NCBI GenBank assembly: GCA_030272585.1 | Contig: BSYQ01000005.1 | Span: 6,107,501-6,171,500 of the forward strand | Length of the DNA stretch: 64,000 nt | Origin: Bryopsis sp. KO-2023 | Lineage: Eukaryota > Chlorophyta > Ulvophyceae > Bryopsidales > Bryopsidaceae | Reading direction: 5' to 3' | Shown: piece by piece, positions 37,811-49,165 of the stretch | Position numbering within the stretch: the first letter of the stretch is position 1 | How the letters are laid out: every line of letters begins with the position of its first letter | The notes under the pieces: model-generated | The model's input: only the letters and a program-made list of their open reading frames with translations | Databases searched by the model: none | What the model was told of the DNA's origin: nothing | Made by a program: the position numbers and the translations under genes

Positions 37811-37896
37811 GCCTCGGTGGCGCAGTCGGTTAGCGCGTCGGTCTCATAACCTCGTGAGCCATCCGGAGGTCACCAGTTCGATCCTGGTCCGGGGCA
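37811..37896 (+). tRNA. tRNA-Met(CAU), unit 11
   Basis: Copy of 2731-2816. Confidence 0.96.
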
Positions 37897-37944
37897 ACCA
37901 ACGCTTTTGACGGGACGCCCCACGCCACGTCACAAATTCTGACG

Positions 37945-38025
37945 TGTGGCGAGTGGGATTTGAACCCACGCCCTTTCGGACTGGAACCTTACTCCAGCGC
38001 CTTGGACCAACTCGGCCATCGCCAC
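37945..38025 (-). tRNA. tRNA-Leu(AAG), unit 12
   Basis: Copy of 81-161. Confidence 0.96.
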
Positions 38026-38100
38026 ATACGAGAGGAGGGGTCCGCCGCGCGTCTTCAAGCTGGGGTCTCGGACGTCGGTCCGCTAAAAAAAGAGCACGAG

Positions 38101-38171
38101 TGCGTTGACCGGGAATCGAACCCGGGTCTCTACCTTGGGAGGGTAGTATGCTACCACTATATCACCAACGC
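38101..38171 (-). tRNA. tRNA-Gly(CCC), unit 12
   Basis: Copy of 237-307. Confidence 0.96.
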
Positions 38172-39288
38172 GGCTCGAGGGATTGCGCGTGCGGAGAGCG
38201 TGGTAGGTTCGGGAAGCTGTCGGGAAGCTGTCGGGGACAAGTGCCGTCGCGCGCGGGAACGAGGTTGCGCCAAAACTTCGGGAGGGTGTTCGTTCGTGGT
38301 TAGGACTCGTTTCGAGTTTTTTCATCGTTGCGATTTTTCCGGGTGCTCGGATTCGGATATACGAGAGATATCGGCAATGGCCCATTTCGTTCGCTCGAAT
38401 TATCGCGTAAAAGGAGTTCTTCGTTTTCCATGGGTTTTTGGTGTCTCTTCGAGTTGTGGTGTATTATTATTATTATTATTTTTTTCTTTCCTCGCAAGAG
38501 ATCGATTCGTTTCTTTCTATTTTCGTCGTTCTTTTCTTATTTTTGTGCCGTTCGTTCCCTCCTTTCCTTCCAATAATCTTTCTTTTCTTTTCTTCCCTTT
38601 TCCGTGCTTTTCTGCTTTTTCCTTTTTCGATTCTTTCTCTTTCGGTCCTTTCGAGAAGATTCCATTTCCTTTGCATTCTTCTTTCGCCGTTTCGAAAGGT
38701 TTTTTTCTCCCCCTTCGAAATCAAACCGGTTTCTGTCTATCGTGTTTTCTCTCAAAGTTCATTTTCCTTCTTTCCCTCCCCCTTTTCTTTTCCTTTCTAG
38801 CTTTTTCGCTCTTTTCTTCGACCTCTCTCCCGATTTTCTCCCGAGAGGGATCCCGTGGATGATCCCGGATTACCCGATCGGATGATCCAACAAGGGCGCG
38901 GTTGAACCCAGAAACGCCACCAACACGCCACCACCTGTGCGTTCCGTCGCCACACACGTCAAAACAGAAACGAACATGCTCCCAAGGCTTTTTCGCTCTA
39001 CTGCCGCTCACCCACGAGCTGACCCACACACACTCCACCGCCCGCGCGCGCGCTCACAGGCGCACACTCACCCACACACCCACACACGAAAGATCGTGCC
39101 ACACCTGAAAACGCTCCCACGGGGTCCTTTTCGATTGGATGAAGCCAAAAACACCATTTCACCGCTCTGCCCACCTCACCTCAAAAGAACAAACAAAAAA
39201 CAATCGGTCCCCCAAACCGTCGGAGGGACACGTCCCTCGCGCACCTGAAAAACGGATACTTCACCTCCCGGCGTCCGCTTCAAAACGT

Positions 39289-39404
39289 GTTGCCATCAAA
39301 CCACCGTGAATACATGCGATCCCTTCCGAACTCGCCAATCAAGCACGGTTGGGGCCGATCAGTACCGAGATCAGGGATGTCTCAGGAAATCCGGCGGCGG
39401 CAAC
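39289..39404 (+). rRNA. 5S rRNA, unit 12
   Basis: Copy of 1425-1540. Confidence 0.85.
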
Positions 39405-39476
39405 TCGGTGCACTGTTCTTTTTCCGTGCTTGTTTTTTTTGGGGGCTACGACCGGGAAGAAAAGGCCGGCCTTGAG

Positions 39477-39547
39477 TGCGTTGACCGGGAATCGAACCCG
39501 GGTCTCTACCGTGGCAGGGTAGTATGCTACCACTGTACCATCAACGC
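39477..39547 (-). tRNA. tRNA-Gly(GCC), unit 12
   Basis: Copy of 1609-1679; trailer longer by GGCC. Confidence 0.96.
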
Positions 39548-39814
39548 CTCGACGAAAATACCCGAGCTTGCTCGATCGGGTAACATGCGTGCGGGGGAAT
39601 AGGGCCGGAACCGGGCAGAGGACTTTGGTCAAAATTCGGGTCCGGGGTTACGGTCGTGTTACCCGTCGCCGTAATGCGGCCGTAATTGTGTTCCGTAACC
39701 GAAAGTTGTTTACTCTCCCGTCATTTACGGTAATTTATGGTCGGACAAGTTCTTACTACGGTTACGGTGACCGTGACCGTAAGGTCCTGTCTATGGTCGG
39801 AACGGAAGGGCGGA

Positions 39815-39888
39815 CGCCCGAGGAGGGACTCGAACCCTCGGCCACGAGATTAAAAGTCTCGCGCTCTGCCAAACTGAGCTACCCGGGC
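39815..39888 (-). tRNA. tRNA-Lys(UUU), unit 12
   Basis: Copy of 1947-2020. Confidence 0.96.
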
Positions 39889-39994
39889 ATATCTCAAGCA
39901 GGATCGCGCCGATCTCGTGGATCCCGATTCCGGGAATCTCGATCGCGGGGGGGCGACCGAGCCTCCACGCAGCGCGCGATCGACTCGTCGTCGA

Positions 39995-40076
39995 GCTGAG
40001 ATGTCCGAGTGGTTAAGGAGGTGGACTCGAAATCCACTGGGTTCATCCCGCGCAGGTTCAAATCCTGCTCTCAGCG
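39995..40076 (+). tRNA. tRNA-Ser(CGA), unit 12
   Basis: Copy of 2127-2208. Confidence 0.96.
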
Positions 40077-40132
40077 AGCGTCGAAGTCGTTTTTCGGAGC
40101 GGCAAAAGACAAGGATGCAAGGTGGGCGTGCA

Positions 40133-40194
40133 TGAACCCGGGTCTCCTGCGTGACAGTGACAGGCAAGAATACTCACCGCCGTACTGCAACGAC
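40133..40194 (-). pseudogene. tRNA-Asp relic, unit 12
   Basis: Copy of 2265-2326. Confidence 0.75.
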
Positions 40195-40279
40195 TCGATC
40201 ACGATGACGAGGCTGACGATGAGGTTGATGACGAGGCGTGCGACGAGGATGGACGACGCGACGCCTCATCACGACGTGA

Positions 40280-40361
40280 GTTGGGGTGTCCGAGTGGTTA
40301 AGGAGGTGGACTAGAAATCCACTGGGTTTGTCCCGCGCAGGTTCGAATCCTGCCCTCAACG
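40280..40361 (+). tRNA. tRNA-Ser(AGA), unit 12
   Basis: Copy of 2412-2493. Confidence 0.96.
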
Positions 40362-40417
40362 AGGCATGTGTGTGCGTGTGTGTTCGCGAACCGAGGGGGT
40401 GACGCGGAAAGGCACGT

Positions 40418-40500
40418 TGTGGTGAGTGGGATTCGAACCCACGCTCGTCTCCGAACTAGAACCTGAATCTAGCGCCTTAGACCAACTCGGCCATCACCAC
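40418..40500 (-). tRNA. tRNA-Leu(CAG), unit 12
   Basis: Copy of 2550-2632. Confidence 0.96.
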
Positions 40501-40598
40501 ACCATCGTCGCTCGGGAGCCACCCCCACGAGGGCCCCGCCCCGGACGGGAGTCGCAGGCGACGCCCCCCGAGATCGGCGGCACGGAAATCTTTCCGTG

Positions 40599-40684
40599 GC
40601 CTCGGTGGCGCAGTCGGTTAGCGCGTCGGTCTCATAACCTCGTGAGCCATCCGGAGGTCACCAGTTCGATCCTGGTCCGGGGCA
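40599..40684 (+). tRNA. tRNA-Met(CAU), unit 12
   Basis: Copy of 2731-2816. Confidence 0.96.
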
Positions 40685-40732
40685 ACCAACGCTTTTGACG
40701 GGACGCCCCACGCCACGTCACAAATTCTGACG

Positions 40733-40813
40733 TGTGGCGAGTGGGATTTGAACCCACGCCCTTTCGGACTGGAACCTTACTCCAGCGCCTTGGACCAACT
40801 CGGCCATCGCCAC
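40733..40813 (-). tRNA. tRNA-Leu(AAG), unit 13
   Basis: Copy of 81-161. Confidence 0.96.
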
Positions 40814-40888
40814 ATACGAGAGGAGGGGTCCGCCGCGCGTCTTCAAGCTGGGGTCTCGGACGTCGGTCCGCTAAAAAAAGAGCACGAG

Positions 40889-40959
40889 TGCGTTGACCGG
40901 GAATCGAACCCGGGTCTCTACCTTGGGAGGGTAGTATGCTACCACTATATCACCAACGC
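40889..40959 (-). tRNA. tRNA-Gly(CCC), unit 13
   Basis: Copy of 237-307. Confidence 0.96.
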
Positions 40960-42076
40960 GGCTCGAGGGATTGCGCGTGCGGAGAGCGTGGTAGGTTCGG
41001 GAAGCTGTCGGGAAGCTGTCGGGGACAAGTGCCGTCGCGCGCGGGAACGAGGTTGCGCCAAAACTTCGGGAGGGTGTTCGTTCGTGGTTAGGACTCGTTT
41101 CGAGTTTTTTCATCGTTGCGATTTTTCCGGGTGCTCGGATTCGGATATACGAGAGATATCGGCAATGGCCCATTTCGTTCGCTCGAATTATCGCGTAAAA
41201 GGAGTTCTTCGTTTTCCATGGGTTTTTGGTGTCTCTTCGAGTTGTGGTGTATTATTATTATTTTTATTTTTTTCTTTCCTCGCAAGAGATCGATTCGTTT
41301 CTTTCTATTTTCGTCGTTCTTTTCTTATTTTTGTGCCGTTCGTTCCCTCCTTTCCTTCCAATAATCTTTCTTTTCTTTTCTTCCCTTTTCCGTGCTTTTC
41401 TGCTTTTTCCTTTTTCGATTCTTTCTCTTTCGGTCCTTTCGAGAAGATTCCATTTCCTTTGCATTCTTCTTTCGCCGTTTCGAAAGGTTTTTTTCTCCCC
41501 CTTCGAAATCAAACCGGTTTCTGTCTATCGTGTTTTCTCTCAAAGTTCATTTTCCTTCTTTCCCTCCCCCTTTTCTTTTCCTTTCTAGCTTTTTCGCTCT
41601 TTTCTTCGACCTCTCTCCCGATTTTCTCCCGAGAGGGATCCCGTGGATGATCCCGGATTACCCGATCGGATGATCCAACAAGGGCGCGGTTGAACCCAGA
41701 AACGCCACCAACACGCCACCACCTGTGCGTTCCGTCGCCACACACGTCAAAACAGAAACGAACATGCTCCCAAGGCTTTTTCGCTCTACTGCCGCTCACC
41801 CACGAGCTGACCCACACACACTCCACCGCCCGCGCGCGCGCTCACAGGCGCACACTCACCCACACACCCACACACGAAAGATCGTGCCACACCTGAAAAC
41901 GCTCCCACGGGGTCCTTTTCGATTGGATGAAGCCAAAAACACCATTTCACCGCTCTGCCCACCTCACCTCAAAAGAACAAACAAAAAACAATCGGTCCCC
42001 CAAACCGTCGGAGGGACACGTCCCTCGCGCACCTGAAAAACGGATACTTCACCTCCCGGCGTCCGCTTCAAAACGT

Positions 42077-42192
42077 GTTGCCATCAAACCACCGTGAATA
42101 CATGCGATCCCTTCCGAACTCGCCAATCAAGCACGGTTGGGGCCGATCAGTACCGAGATCAGGGATGTCTCAGGAAATCCGGCGGCGGCAAC
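42077..42192 (+). rRNA. 5S rRNA, unit 13
   Basis: Copy of 1425-1540. Confidence 0.85.
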
Positions 42193-42260
42193 TCGGTGCA
42201 CTGTTCTTTTTCCGTGCTTGTTTTTTTTGGGGGCTACGACCGGGAAGAAAAGGCCTTGAG

Positions 42261-42331
42261 TGCGTTGACCGGGAATCGAACCCGGGTCTCTACCGTGGCA
42301 GGGTAGTATGCTACCACTGTACCATCAACGC
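42261..42331 (-). tRNA. tRNA-Gly(GCC), unit 13
   Basis: Copy of 1609-1679. Confidence 0.96.
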
Positions 42332-42598
42332 CTCGACGAAAATACCCGAGCTTGCTCGATCGGGTAACATGCGTGCGGGGGAATAGGGCCGGAACCGGGC
42401 AGAGGACTTTGGTCAAAATTCGGGTCCGGGGTTACGGTCGTGTTACCCGTCGCCGTAATGCGGCCGTAATTGTGTTCCGTAACCGAAAGTTGTTTACTCT
42501 CCCGTCATTTACGGTAATTTATGGTCGGACAAGTTCTTACTACGGTTACGGTGACCGTGACCGTAAGGTCCTGTCTATGGTCGGAACGGAAGGGCGGA

Positions 42599-42672
42599 CG
42601 CCCGAGGAGGGACTCGAACCCTCGGCCACGAGATTAAAAGTCTCGCGCTCTGCCAAACTGAGCTACCCGGGC
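42599..42672 (-). tRNA. tRNA-Lys(UUU), unit 13
   Basis: Copy of 1947-2020. Confidence 0.96.
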
Positions 42673-42778
42673 ATATCTCAAGCAGGATCGCGCCGATCTC
42701 GTGGATCCCGATTCCGGGAATCTCGATCGCGGGGGGGCGACCGAGCCTCCACGCAGCGCGCGATCGACTCGTCGTCGA

Positions 42779-42860
42779 GCTGAGATGTCCGAGTGGTTAA
42801 GGAGGTGGACTCGAAATCCACTGGGTTCATCCCGCGCAGGTTCAAATCCTGCTCTCAGCG
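42779..42860 (+). tRNA. tRNA-Ser(CGA), unit 13
   Basis: Copy of 2127-2208. Confidence 0.96.
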
Positions 42861-42916
42861 AGCGTCGAAGTCGTTTTTCGGAGCGGCAAAAGACAAGGAT
42901 GCAAGGTGGGCGTGCA

Positions 42917-42978
42917 TGAACCCGGGTCTCCTGCGTGACAGTGACAGGCAAGAATACTCACCGCCGTACTGCAACGAC
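42917..42978 (-). pseudogene. tRNA-Asp relic, unit 13
   Basis: Copy of 2265-2326. Confidence 0.75.
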
Positions 42979-43063
42979 TCGATCACGATGACGAGGCTGA
43001 CGATGAGGTTGATGACGAGGCGTGCGACGAGGATGGACGACGCGACGCCTCATCACGACGTGA

Positions 43064-43145
43064 GTTGGGGTGTCCGAGTGGTTAAGGAGGTGGACTAGAA
43101 ATCCACTGGGTTTGTCCCGCGCAGGTTCGAATCCTGCCCTCAACG
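43064..43145 (+). tRNA. tRNA-Ser(AGA), unit 13
   Basis: Copy of 2412-2493. Confidence 0.96.
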
Positions 43146-43201
43146 AGGCATGTGTGTGCGTGTGTGTTCGCGAACCGAGGGGGTGACGCGGAAAGGCACG
43201 T

Positions 43202-43284
43202 TGTGGTGAGTGGGATTCGAACCCACGCTCGTCTCCGAACTAGAACCTGAATCTAGCGCCTTAGACCAACTCGGCCATCACCAC
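43202..43284 (-). tRNA. tRNA-Leu(CAG), unit 13
   Basis: Copy of 2550-2632. Confidence 0.96.
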
Positions 43285-43382
43285 ACCATCGTCGCTCGGG
43301 AGCCACCCCCACGAGGGCCCCGCCCCGGACGGGAGTCGCAGGCGACGCCCCCCGAGATCGGCGGCACGGAAATCTTTCCGTG

Positions 43383-43468
43383 GCCTCGGTGGCGCAGTCG
43401 GTTAGCGCGTCGGTCTCATAACCTCGTGAGCCATCCGGAGGTCACCAGTTCGATCCTGGTCCGGGGCA
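43383..43468 (+). tRNA. tRNA-Met(CAU), unit 13
   Basis: Copy of 2731-2816. Confidence 0.96.
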
Positions 43469-43516
43469 ACCAACGCTTTTGACGGGACGCCCCACGCCAC
43501 GTCACAAATTCTGACG

Positions 43517-43597
43517 TGTGGCGAGTGGGATTTGAACCCACGCCCTTTCGGACTGGAACCTTACTCCAGCGCCTTGGACCAACTCGGCCATCGCCAC
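43517..43597 (-). tRNA. tRNA-Leu(AAG), unit 14
   Basis: Copy of 81-161. Confidence 0.96.
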
Positions 43598-43672
43598 ATA
43601 CGAGAGGAGGGGTCCGCCGCGCGTCTTCAAGCTGGGGTCTCGGACGTCGGTCCGCTAAAAAAAGAGCACGAG

Positions 43673-43743
43673 TGCGTTGACCGGGAATCGAACCCGGGTC
43701 TCTACCTTGGGAGGGTAGTATGCTACCACTATATCACCAACGC
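43673..43743 (-). tRNA. tRNA-Gly(CCC), unit 14
   Basis: Copy of 237-307. Confidence 0.96.
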
Positions 43744-44860
43744 GGCTCGAGGGATTGCGCGTGCGGAGAGCGTGGTAGGTTCGGGAAGCTGTCGGGAAGC
43801 TGTCGGGGACAAGTGCCGTCGCGCGCGGGAACGAGGTTGCGCCAAAACTTCGGGAGGGTGTTCGTTCGTGGTTAGGACTCGTTTCGAGTTTTTTCATCGT
43901 TGCGATTTTTCCGGGTGCTCGGATTCGGATATACGAGAGATATCGGCAATGGCCCATTTCGTTCGCTCGAATTATCGCGTAAAAGGAGTTCTTCGTTTTC
44001 CATGGGTTTTTGGTGTCTCTTCGAGTTGTGGTGTATTATTATTATTATTATTTTTTTCTTTCCTCGCAAGAGATCGATTCGTTTCTTTCTATTTTCGTCG
44101 TTCTTTTCTTATTTTTGTGCCGTTCGTTCCCTCCTTTCCTTCCAATAATCTTTCTTTTCTTTTCTTCCCTTTTCCGTGCTTTTCTGCTTTTTCCTTTTTC
44201 GATTCTTTCTCTTTCGGTCCTTTCGAGAAGATTCCATTTCCTTTGCATTCTTCTTTCGCCGTTTCGAAAGGTTTTTTTCTCCCCCTTCGAAATCAAACCG
44301 GTTTCTGTCTATCGTGTTTTCTCTCAAAGTTCATTTTCCTTCTTTCCCTCCCCCTTTTCTTTTCCTTTCTAGCTTTTTCGCTCTTTTCTTCGACCTCTCT
44401 CCCGATTTTCTCCCGAGAGGGATCCCGTGGATGATCCCGGATTACCCGATCGGATGATCCAACAAGGGCGCGGTTGAACCCAGAAACGCCACCAACACGC
44501 CACCACCTGTGCGTTCCGTCGCCACACACGTCAAAACAGAAACGAACATGCTCCCAAGGCTTTTTCGCTCTACTGCCGCTCACCCACGAGCTGACCCACA
44601 CACACTCCACCGCCCGCGCGCGCGCTCACAGGCGCACACTCACCCACACACCCACACACGAAAGATCGTGCCACACCTGAAAACGCTCCCACGGGGTCCT
44701 TTTCGATTGGATGAAGCCAAAAACACCATTTCACCGCTCTGCCCACCTCACCTCAAAAGAACAAACAAAAAACAATCGGTCCCCCAAACCGTCGGAGGGA
44801 CACGTCCCTCGCGCACCTGAAAAACGGATACTTCACCTCCCGGCGTCCGCTTCAAAACGT

Positions 44861-44976
44861 GTTGCCATCAAACCACCGTGAATACATGCGATCCCTTCCG
44901 AACTCGCCAATCAAGCACGGTTGGGGCCGATCAGTACCGAGATCAGGGATGTCTCAGGAAATCCGGCGGCGGCAAC
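44861..44976 (+). rRNA. 5S rRNA, unit 14
   Basis: Copy of 1425-1540. Confidence 0.85.
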
Positions 44977-45044
44977 TCGGTGCACTGTTCTTTTTCCGTG
45001 CTTGTTTTTTTTGGGGGCTACGACCGGGAAGAAAAGGCCTTGAG

Positions 45045-45115
45045 TGCGTTGACCGGGAATCGAACCCGGGTCTCTACCGTGGCAGGGTAGTATGCTACCA
45101 CTGTACCATCAACGC
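45045..45115 (-). tRNA. tRNA-Gly(GCC), unit 14
   Basis: Copy of 1609-1679. Confidence 0.96.
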
Positions 45116-45382
45116 CTCGACGAAAATACCCGAGCTTGCTCGATCGGGTAACATGCGTGCGGGGGAATCGGGCCGGAACCGGGCAGAGGACTTTGGTCAA
45201 AATTCGGGTCCGGGGTTACGGTCGTGTTACCCGTCGCCGTAATGCGGCCGTAATTGTGTTCCGTAACCGAAAGTTGTTTACTCTCCCGTCATTTACGGTA
45301 ATTTATGGTCGGACAAGTTCTTACTACGGTTACGGTGACCGTGACCGTAAGGTCCTGTCTATGGTCGGAACGGAAGGGCGGA

Positions 45383-45456
45383 CGCCCGAGGAGGGACTCG
45401 AACCCTCGGCCACGAGATTAAAAGTCTCGCGCTCTGCCAAACTGAGCTACCCGGGC
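45383..45456 (-). tRNA. tRNA-Lys(UUU), unit 14
   Basis: Copy of 1947-2020. Confidence 0.96.
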
Positions 45457-45562
45457 ATATCTCAAGCAGGATCGCGCCGATCTCGTGGATCCCGATTCCG
45501 GGAATCTCGATCGCGGGGGGGCGACCGAGCCTCCACGCAGCGCGCGATCGACTCGTCGTCGA

Positions 45563-45644
45563 GCTGAGATGTCCGAGTGGTTAAGGAGGTGGACTCGAAA
45601 TCCACTGGGTTCATCCCGCGCAGGTTCAAATCCTGCTCTCAGCG
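45563..45644 (+). tRNA. tRNA-Ser(CGA), unit 14
   Basis: Copy of 2127-2208. Confidence 0.96.
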
Positions 45645-45700
45645 AGCGTCGAAGTCGTTTTTCGGAGCGGCAAAAGACAAGGATGCAAGGTGGGCGTGCA

Positions 45701-45762
45701 TGAACCCGGGTCTCCTGCGTGACAGTGACAGGCAAGAATACTCACCGCCGTACTGCAACGAC
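45701..45762 (-). pseudogene. tRNA-Asp relic, unit 14
   Basis: Copy of 2265-2326. Confidence 0.75.
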
Positions 45763-45847
45763 TCGATCACGATGACGAGGCTGACGATGAGGTTGATGAC
45801 GAGGCGTGCGACGAGGATGGACGACGCGACGCCTCATCACGACGTGA

Positions 45848-45929
45848 GTTGGGGTGTCCGAGTGGTTAAGGAGGTGGACTAGAAATCCACTGGGTTTGTC
45901 CCGCGCAGGTTCGAATCCTGCCCTCAACG
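45848..45929 (+). tRNA. tRNA-Ser(AGA), unit 14
   Basis: Copy of 2412-2493. Confidence 0.96.
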
Positions 45930-45985
45930 AGGCATGTGTGTGCGTGTGTGTTCGCGAACCGAGGGGGTGACGCGGAAAGGCACGT

Positions 45986-46068
45986 TGTGGTGAGTGGGAT
46001 TCGAACCCACGCTCGTCTCCGAACTAGAACCTGAATCTAGCGCCTTAGACCAACTCGGCCATCACCAC
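45986..46068 (-). tRNA. tRNA-Leu(CAG), unit 14
   Basis: Copy of 2550-2632. Confidence 0.96.
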
Positions 46069-46166
46069 ACCATCGTCGCTCGGGAGCCACCCCCACGAGG
46101 GCCCCGCCCCGGACGGGAGTCGCAGGCGACGCCCCCCGAGATCGGCGGCACGGAAATCTTTCCGTG

Positions 46167-46252
46167 GCCTCGGTGGCGCAGTCGGTTAGCGCGTCGGTCT
46201 CATAACCTCGTGAGCCATCCGGAGGTCACCAGTTCGATCCTGGTCCGGGGCA
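46167..46252 (+). tRNA. tRNA-Met(CAU), unit 14
   Basis: Copy of 2731-2816. Confidence 0.96.
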
Positions 46253-46300
46253 ACCAACGCTTTTGACGGGACGCCCCACGCCACGTCACAAATTCTGACG

Positions 46301-46381
46301 TGTGGCGAGTGGGATTTGAACCCACGCCCTTTCGGACTGGAACCTTACTCCAGCGCCTTGGACCAACTCGGCCATCGCCAC
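46301..46381 (-). tRNA. tRNA-Leu(AAG), unit 15
   Basis: Copy of 81-161. Confidence 0.96.
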
Positions 46382-46456
46382 ATACGAGAGGAGGGGTCCG
46401 CCGCGCGTCTTCAAGCTGGGGTCTCGGACGTCGGTCCGCTAAAAAAAGAGCACGAG

Positions 46457-46527
46457 TGCGTTGACCGGGAATCGAACCCGGGTCTCTACCTTGGGAGGGT
46501 AGTATGCTACCACTATATCACCAACGC
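46457..46527 (-). tRNA. tRNA-Gly(CCC), unit 15
   Basis: Copy of 237-307. Confidence 0.96.
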
Positions 46528-47644
46528 GGCTCGAGGGATTGCGCGTGCGGAGAGCGTGGTAGGTTCGGGAAGCTGTCGGGAAGCTGTCGGGGACAAGTGC
46601 CGTCGCGCGCGGGAACGAGGTTGCGCCAAAACTTCGGGAGGGTGTTCGTTCGTGGTTAGGACTCGTTTCGAGTTTTTTCATCGTTGCGATTTTTCCGGGT
46701 GCTCGGATTCGGATATACGAGAGATATCGGCAATGGCCCATTTCGTTCGCTCGAATTATCGCGTAAAAGGAGTTCTTCGTTTTCCATGGGTTTTTGGTGT
46801 CTCTTCGAGTTGTGGTGTATTATTATTATTTTTATTTTTTTCTTTCCTCGCAAGAGATCGATTCGTTTCTTTCTATTTTCGTCGTTCTTTTCTTATTTTT
46901 GTGCCGTTCGTTCCCTCCTTTCCTTCCAATAATCTTTCTTTTCTTTTCTTCCCTTTTCCGTGCTTTTCTGCTTTTTCCTTTTTCGATTCTTTCTCTTTCG
47001 GTCCTTTCGAGAAGATTCCATTTCCTTTGCATTCTTCTTTCGCCGTTTCGAAAGGTTTTTTTCTCCCCCTTCGAAATCAAACCGGTTTCTGTCTATCGTG
47101 TTTTCTCTCAAAGTTCATTTTCCTTCTTTCCCTCCCCCTTTTCTTTTCCTTTCTAGCTTTTTCGCTCTTTTCTTCGACCTCTCTCCCGATTTTCTCCCGA
47201 GAGGGATCCCGTGGATGATCCCGGATTACCCGATCGGATGATCCAACAAGGGCGCGGTTGAACCCAGAAACGCCACCAACACGCCACCACCTGTGCGTTC
47301 CGTCGCCACACACGTCAAAACAGAAACGAACATGCTCCCAAGGCTTTTTCGCTCTACTGCCGCTCACCCACGAGCTGACCCACACACACTCCACCGCCCG
47401 CGCGCGCGCTCACAGGCGCACACTCACCCACACACCCACACACGAAAGATCGTGCCACACCTGAAAACGCTCCCACGGGGTCCTTTTCGATTGGATGAAG
47501 CCAAAAACACCATTTCACCGCTCTGCCCACCTCACCTCAAAAGAACAAACAAAAAACAATCGGTCCCCCAAACCGTCGGAGGGACACGTCCCTCGCGCAC
47601 CTGAAAAACGGATACTTCACCTCCCGGCGTCCGCTTCAAAACGT

Positions 47645-47760
47645 GTTGCCATCAAACCACCGTGAATACATGCGATCCCTTCCGAACTCGCCAATCAAGC
47701 ACGGTTGGGGCCGATCAGTACCGAGATCAGGGATGTCTCAGGAAATCCGGCGGCGGCAAC
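47645..47760 (+). rRNA. 5S rRNA, unit 15
   Basis: Copy of 1425-1540. Confidence 0.85.
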
Positions 47761-47828
47761 TCGGTGCACTGTTCTTTTTCCGTGCTTGTTTTTTTTGGGG
47801 GCTACGACCGGGAAGAAAAGGCCTTGAG

Positions 47829-47899
47829 TGCGTTGACCGGGAATCGAACCCGGGTCTCTACCGTGGCAGGGTAGTATGCTACCACTGTACCATCAACGC
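47829..47899 (-). tRNA. tRNA-Gly(GCC), unit 15
   Basis: Copy of 1609-1679. Confidence 0.96.
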
Positions 47900-48166
47900 C
47901 TCGACGAAAATACCCGAGCTTGCTCGATCGGGTAACATGCGTGCGGGGGAATCGGGCCGGAACCGGGCAGAGGACTTTGGTCAAAATTCGGGTCCGGGGT
48001 TACGGTCGTGTTACCCGTCGCCGTAATGCGGCCGTAATTGTGTTCCGTAACCGAAAGTTGTTTACTCTCCCGTCATTTACGGTAATTTATGGTCGGACAA
48101 GTTCTTACTACGGTTACGGTGACCGTGACCGTAAGGTCCTGTCTATGGTCGGAACGGAAGGGCGGA

Positions 48167-48240
48167 CGCCCGAGGAGGGACTCGAACCCTCGGCCACGAG
48201 ATTAAAAGTCTCGCGCTCTGCCAAACTGAGCTACCCGGGC
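48167..48240 (-). tRNA. tRNA-Lys(UUU), unit 15
   Basis: Copy of 1947-2020. Confidence 0.96.
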
Positions 48241-48346
48241 ATATCTCAAGCAGGATCGCGCCGATCTCGTGGATCCCGATTCCGGGAATCTCGATCGCGG
48301 GGGGGCGACCGAGCCTCCACGCAGCGCGCGATCGACTCGTCGTCGA

Positions 48347-48428
48347 GCTGAGATGTCCGAGTGGTTAAGGAGGTGGACTCGAAATCCACTGGGTTCATCC
48401 CGCGCAGGTTCAAATCCTGCTCTCAGCG
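48347..48428 (+). tRNA. tRNA-Ser(CGA), unit 15
   Basis: Copy of 2127-2208. Confidence 0.96.
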
Positions 48429-48484
48429 AGCGTCGAAGTCGTTTTTCGGAGCGGCAAAAGACAAGGATGCAAGGTGGGCGTGCA

Positions 48485-48546
48485 TGAACCCGGGTCTCCT
48501 GCGTGACAGTGACAGGCAAGAATACTCACCGCCGTACTGCAACGAC
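48485..48546 (-). pseudogene. tRNA-Asp relic, unit 15
   Basis: Copy of 2265-2326. Confidence 0.75.
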
Positions 48547-48631
48547 TCGATCACGATGACGAGGCTGACGATGAGGTTGATGACGAGGCGTGCGACGAGG
48601 ATGGACGACGCGACGCCTCATCACGACGTGA

Positions 48632-48713
48632 GTTGGGGTGTCCGAGTGGTTAAGGAGGTGGACTAGAAATCCACTGGGTTTGTCCCGCGCAGGTTCGAAT
48701 CCTGCCCTCAACG
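48632..48713 (+). tRNA. tRNA-Ser(AGA), unit 15
   Basis: Copy of 2412-2493. Confidence 0.96.
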
Positions 48714-48769
48714 AGGCATGTGTGTGCGTGTGTGTTCGCGAACCGAGGGGGTGACGCGGAAAGGCACGT

Positions 48770-48852
48770 TGTGGTGAGTGGGATTCGAACCCACGCTCGT
48801 CTCCGAACTAGAACCTGAATCTAGCGCCTTAGACCAACTCGGCCATCACCAC
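48770..48852 (-). tRNA. tRNA-Leu(CAG), unit 15
   Basis: Copy of 2550-2632. Confidence 0.96.
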
Positions 48853-48950
48853 ACCATCGTCGCTCGGGAGCCACCCCCACGAGGGCCCCGCCCCGGACGG
48901 GAGTCGCAGGCGACGCCCCCCGAGATCGGCGGCACGGAAATCTTTCCGTG

Positions 48951-49036
48951 GCCTCGGTGGCGCAGTCGGTTAGCGCGTCGGTCTCATAACCTCGTGAGCC
49001 ATCCGGAGGTCACCAGTTCGATCCTGGTCCGGGGCA
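48951..49036 (+). tRNA. tRNA-Met(CAU), unit 15
   Basis: Copy of 2731-2816. Confidence 0.96.
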
Positions 49037-49084
49037 ACCAACGCTTTTGACGGGACGCCCCACGCCACGTCACAAATTCTGACG

Positions 49085-49165
49085 TGTGGCGAGTGGGATT
49101 TGAACCCACGCCCTTTCGGACTGGAACCTTACTCCAGCGCCTTGGACCAACTCGGCCATCGCCAC
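49085..49165 (-). tRNA. tRNA-Leu(AAG), unit 16
   Basis: Copy of 81-161. Confidence 0.96.

Larger units (their letters stand above)
35113..37896. repeat. Array unit 11
   Basis: 2,784 bp. A at 36905 (unit-1825 site), shared with unit 10. Confidence 0.95.
37897..40684. repeat. Array unit 12 (2,788 bp)
   Basis: A at 38475 (unit-611 site, longer TAT run), an extra GGCC near 39467-39470 between Gly(GCC) and its terminator, and A at 39601 (unit-1733 site, shared with unit 13). Confidence 0.95.
40685..43468. repeat. Array unit 13
   Basis: 2,784 bp. A at 42385 (unit-1733 site) shared with unit 12, but the common T at the unit-611 site and no extra GGCC. Confidence 0.95.
43469..46252. repeat. Array unit 14
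   Basis: 2,784 bp. A at the unit-611 site (44047), as in units 12 and 16-18. Confidence 0.95.
46253..49036. repeat. Array unit 15
   Basis: 2,784 bp; like unit 7, with T at the unit-611 site between two units that have A. Confidence 0.95.
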
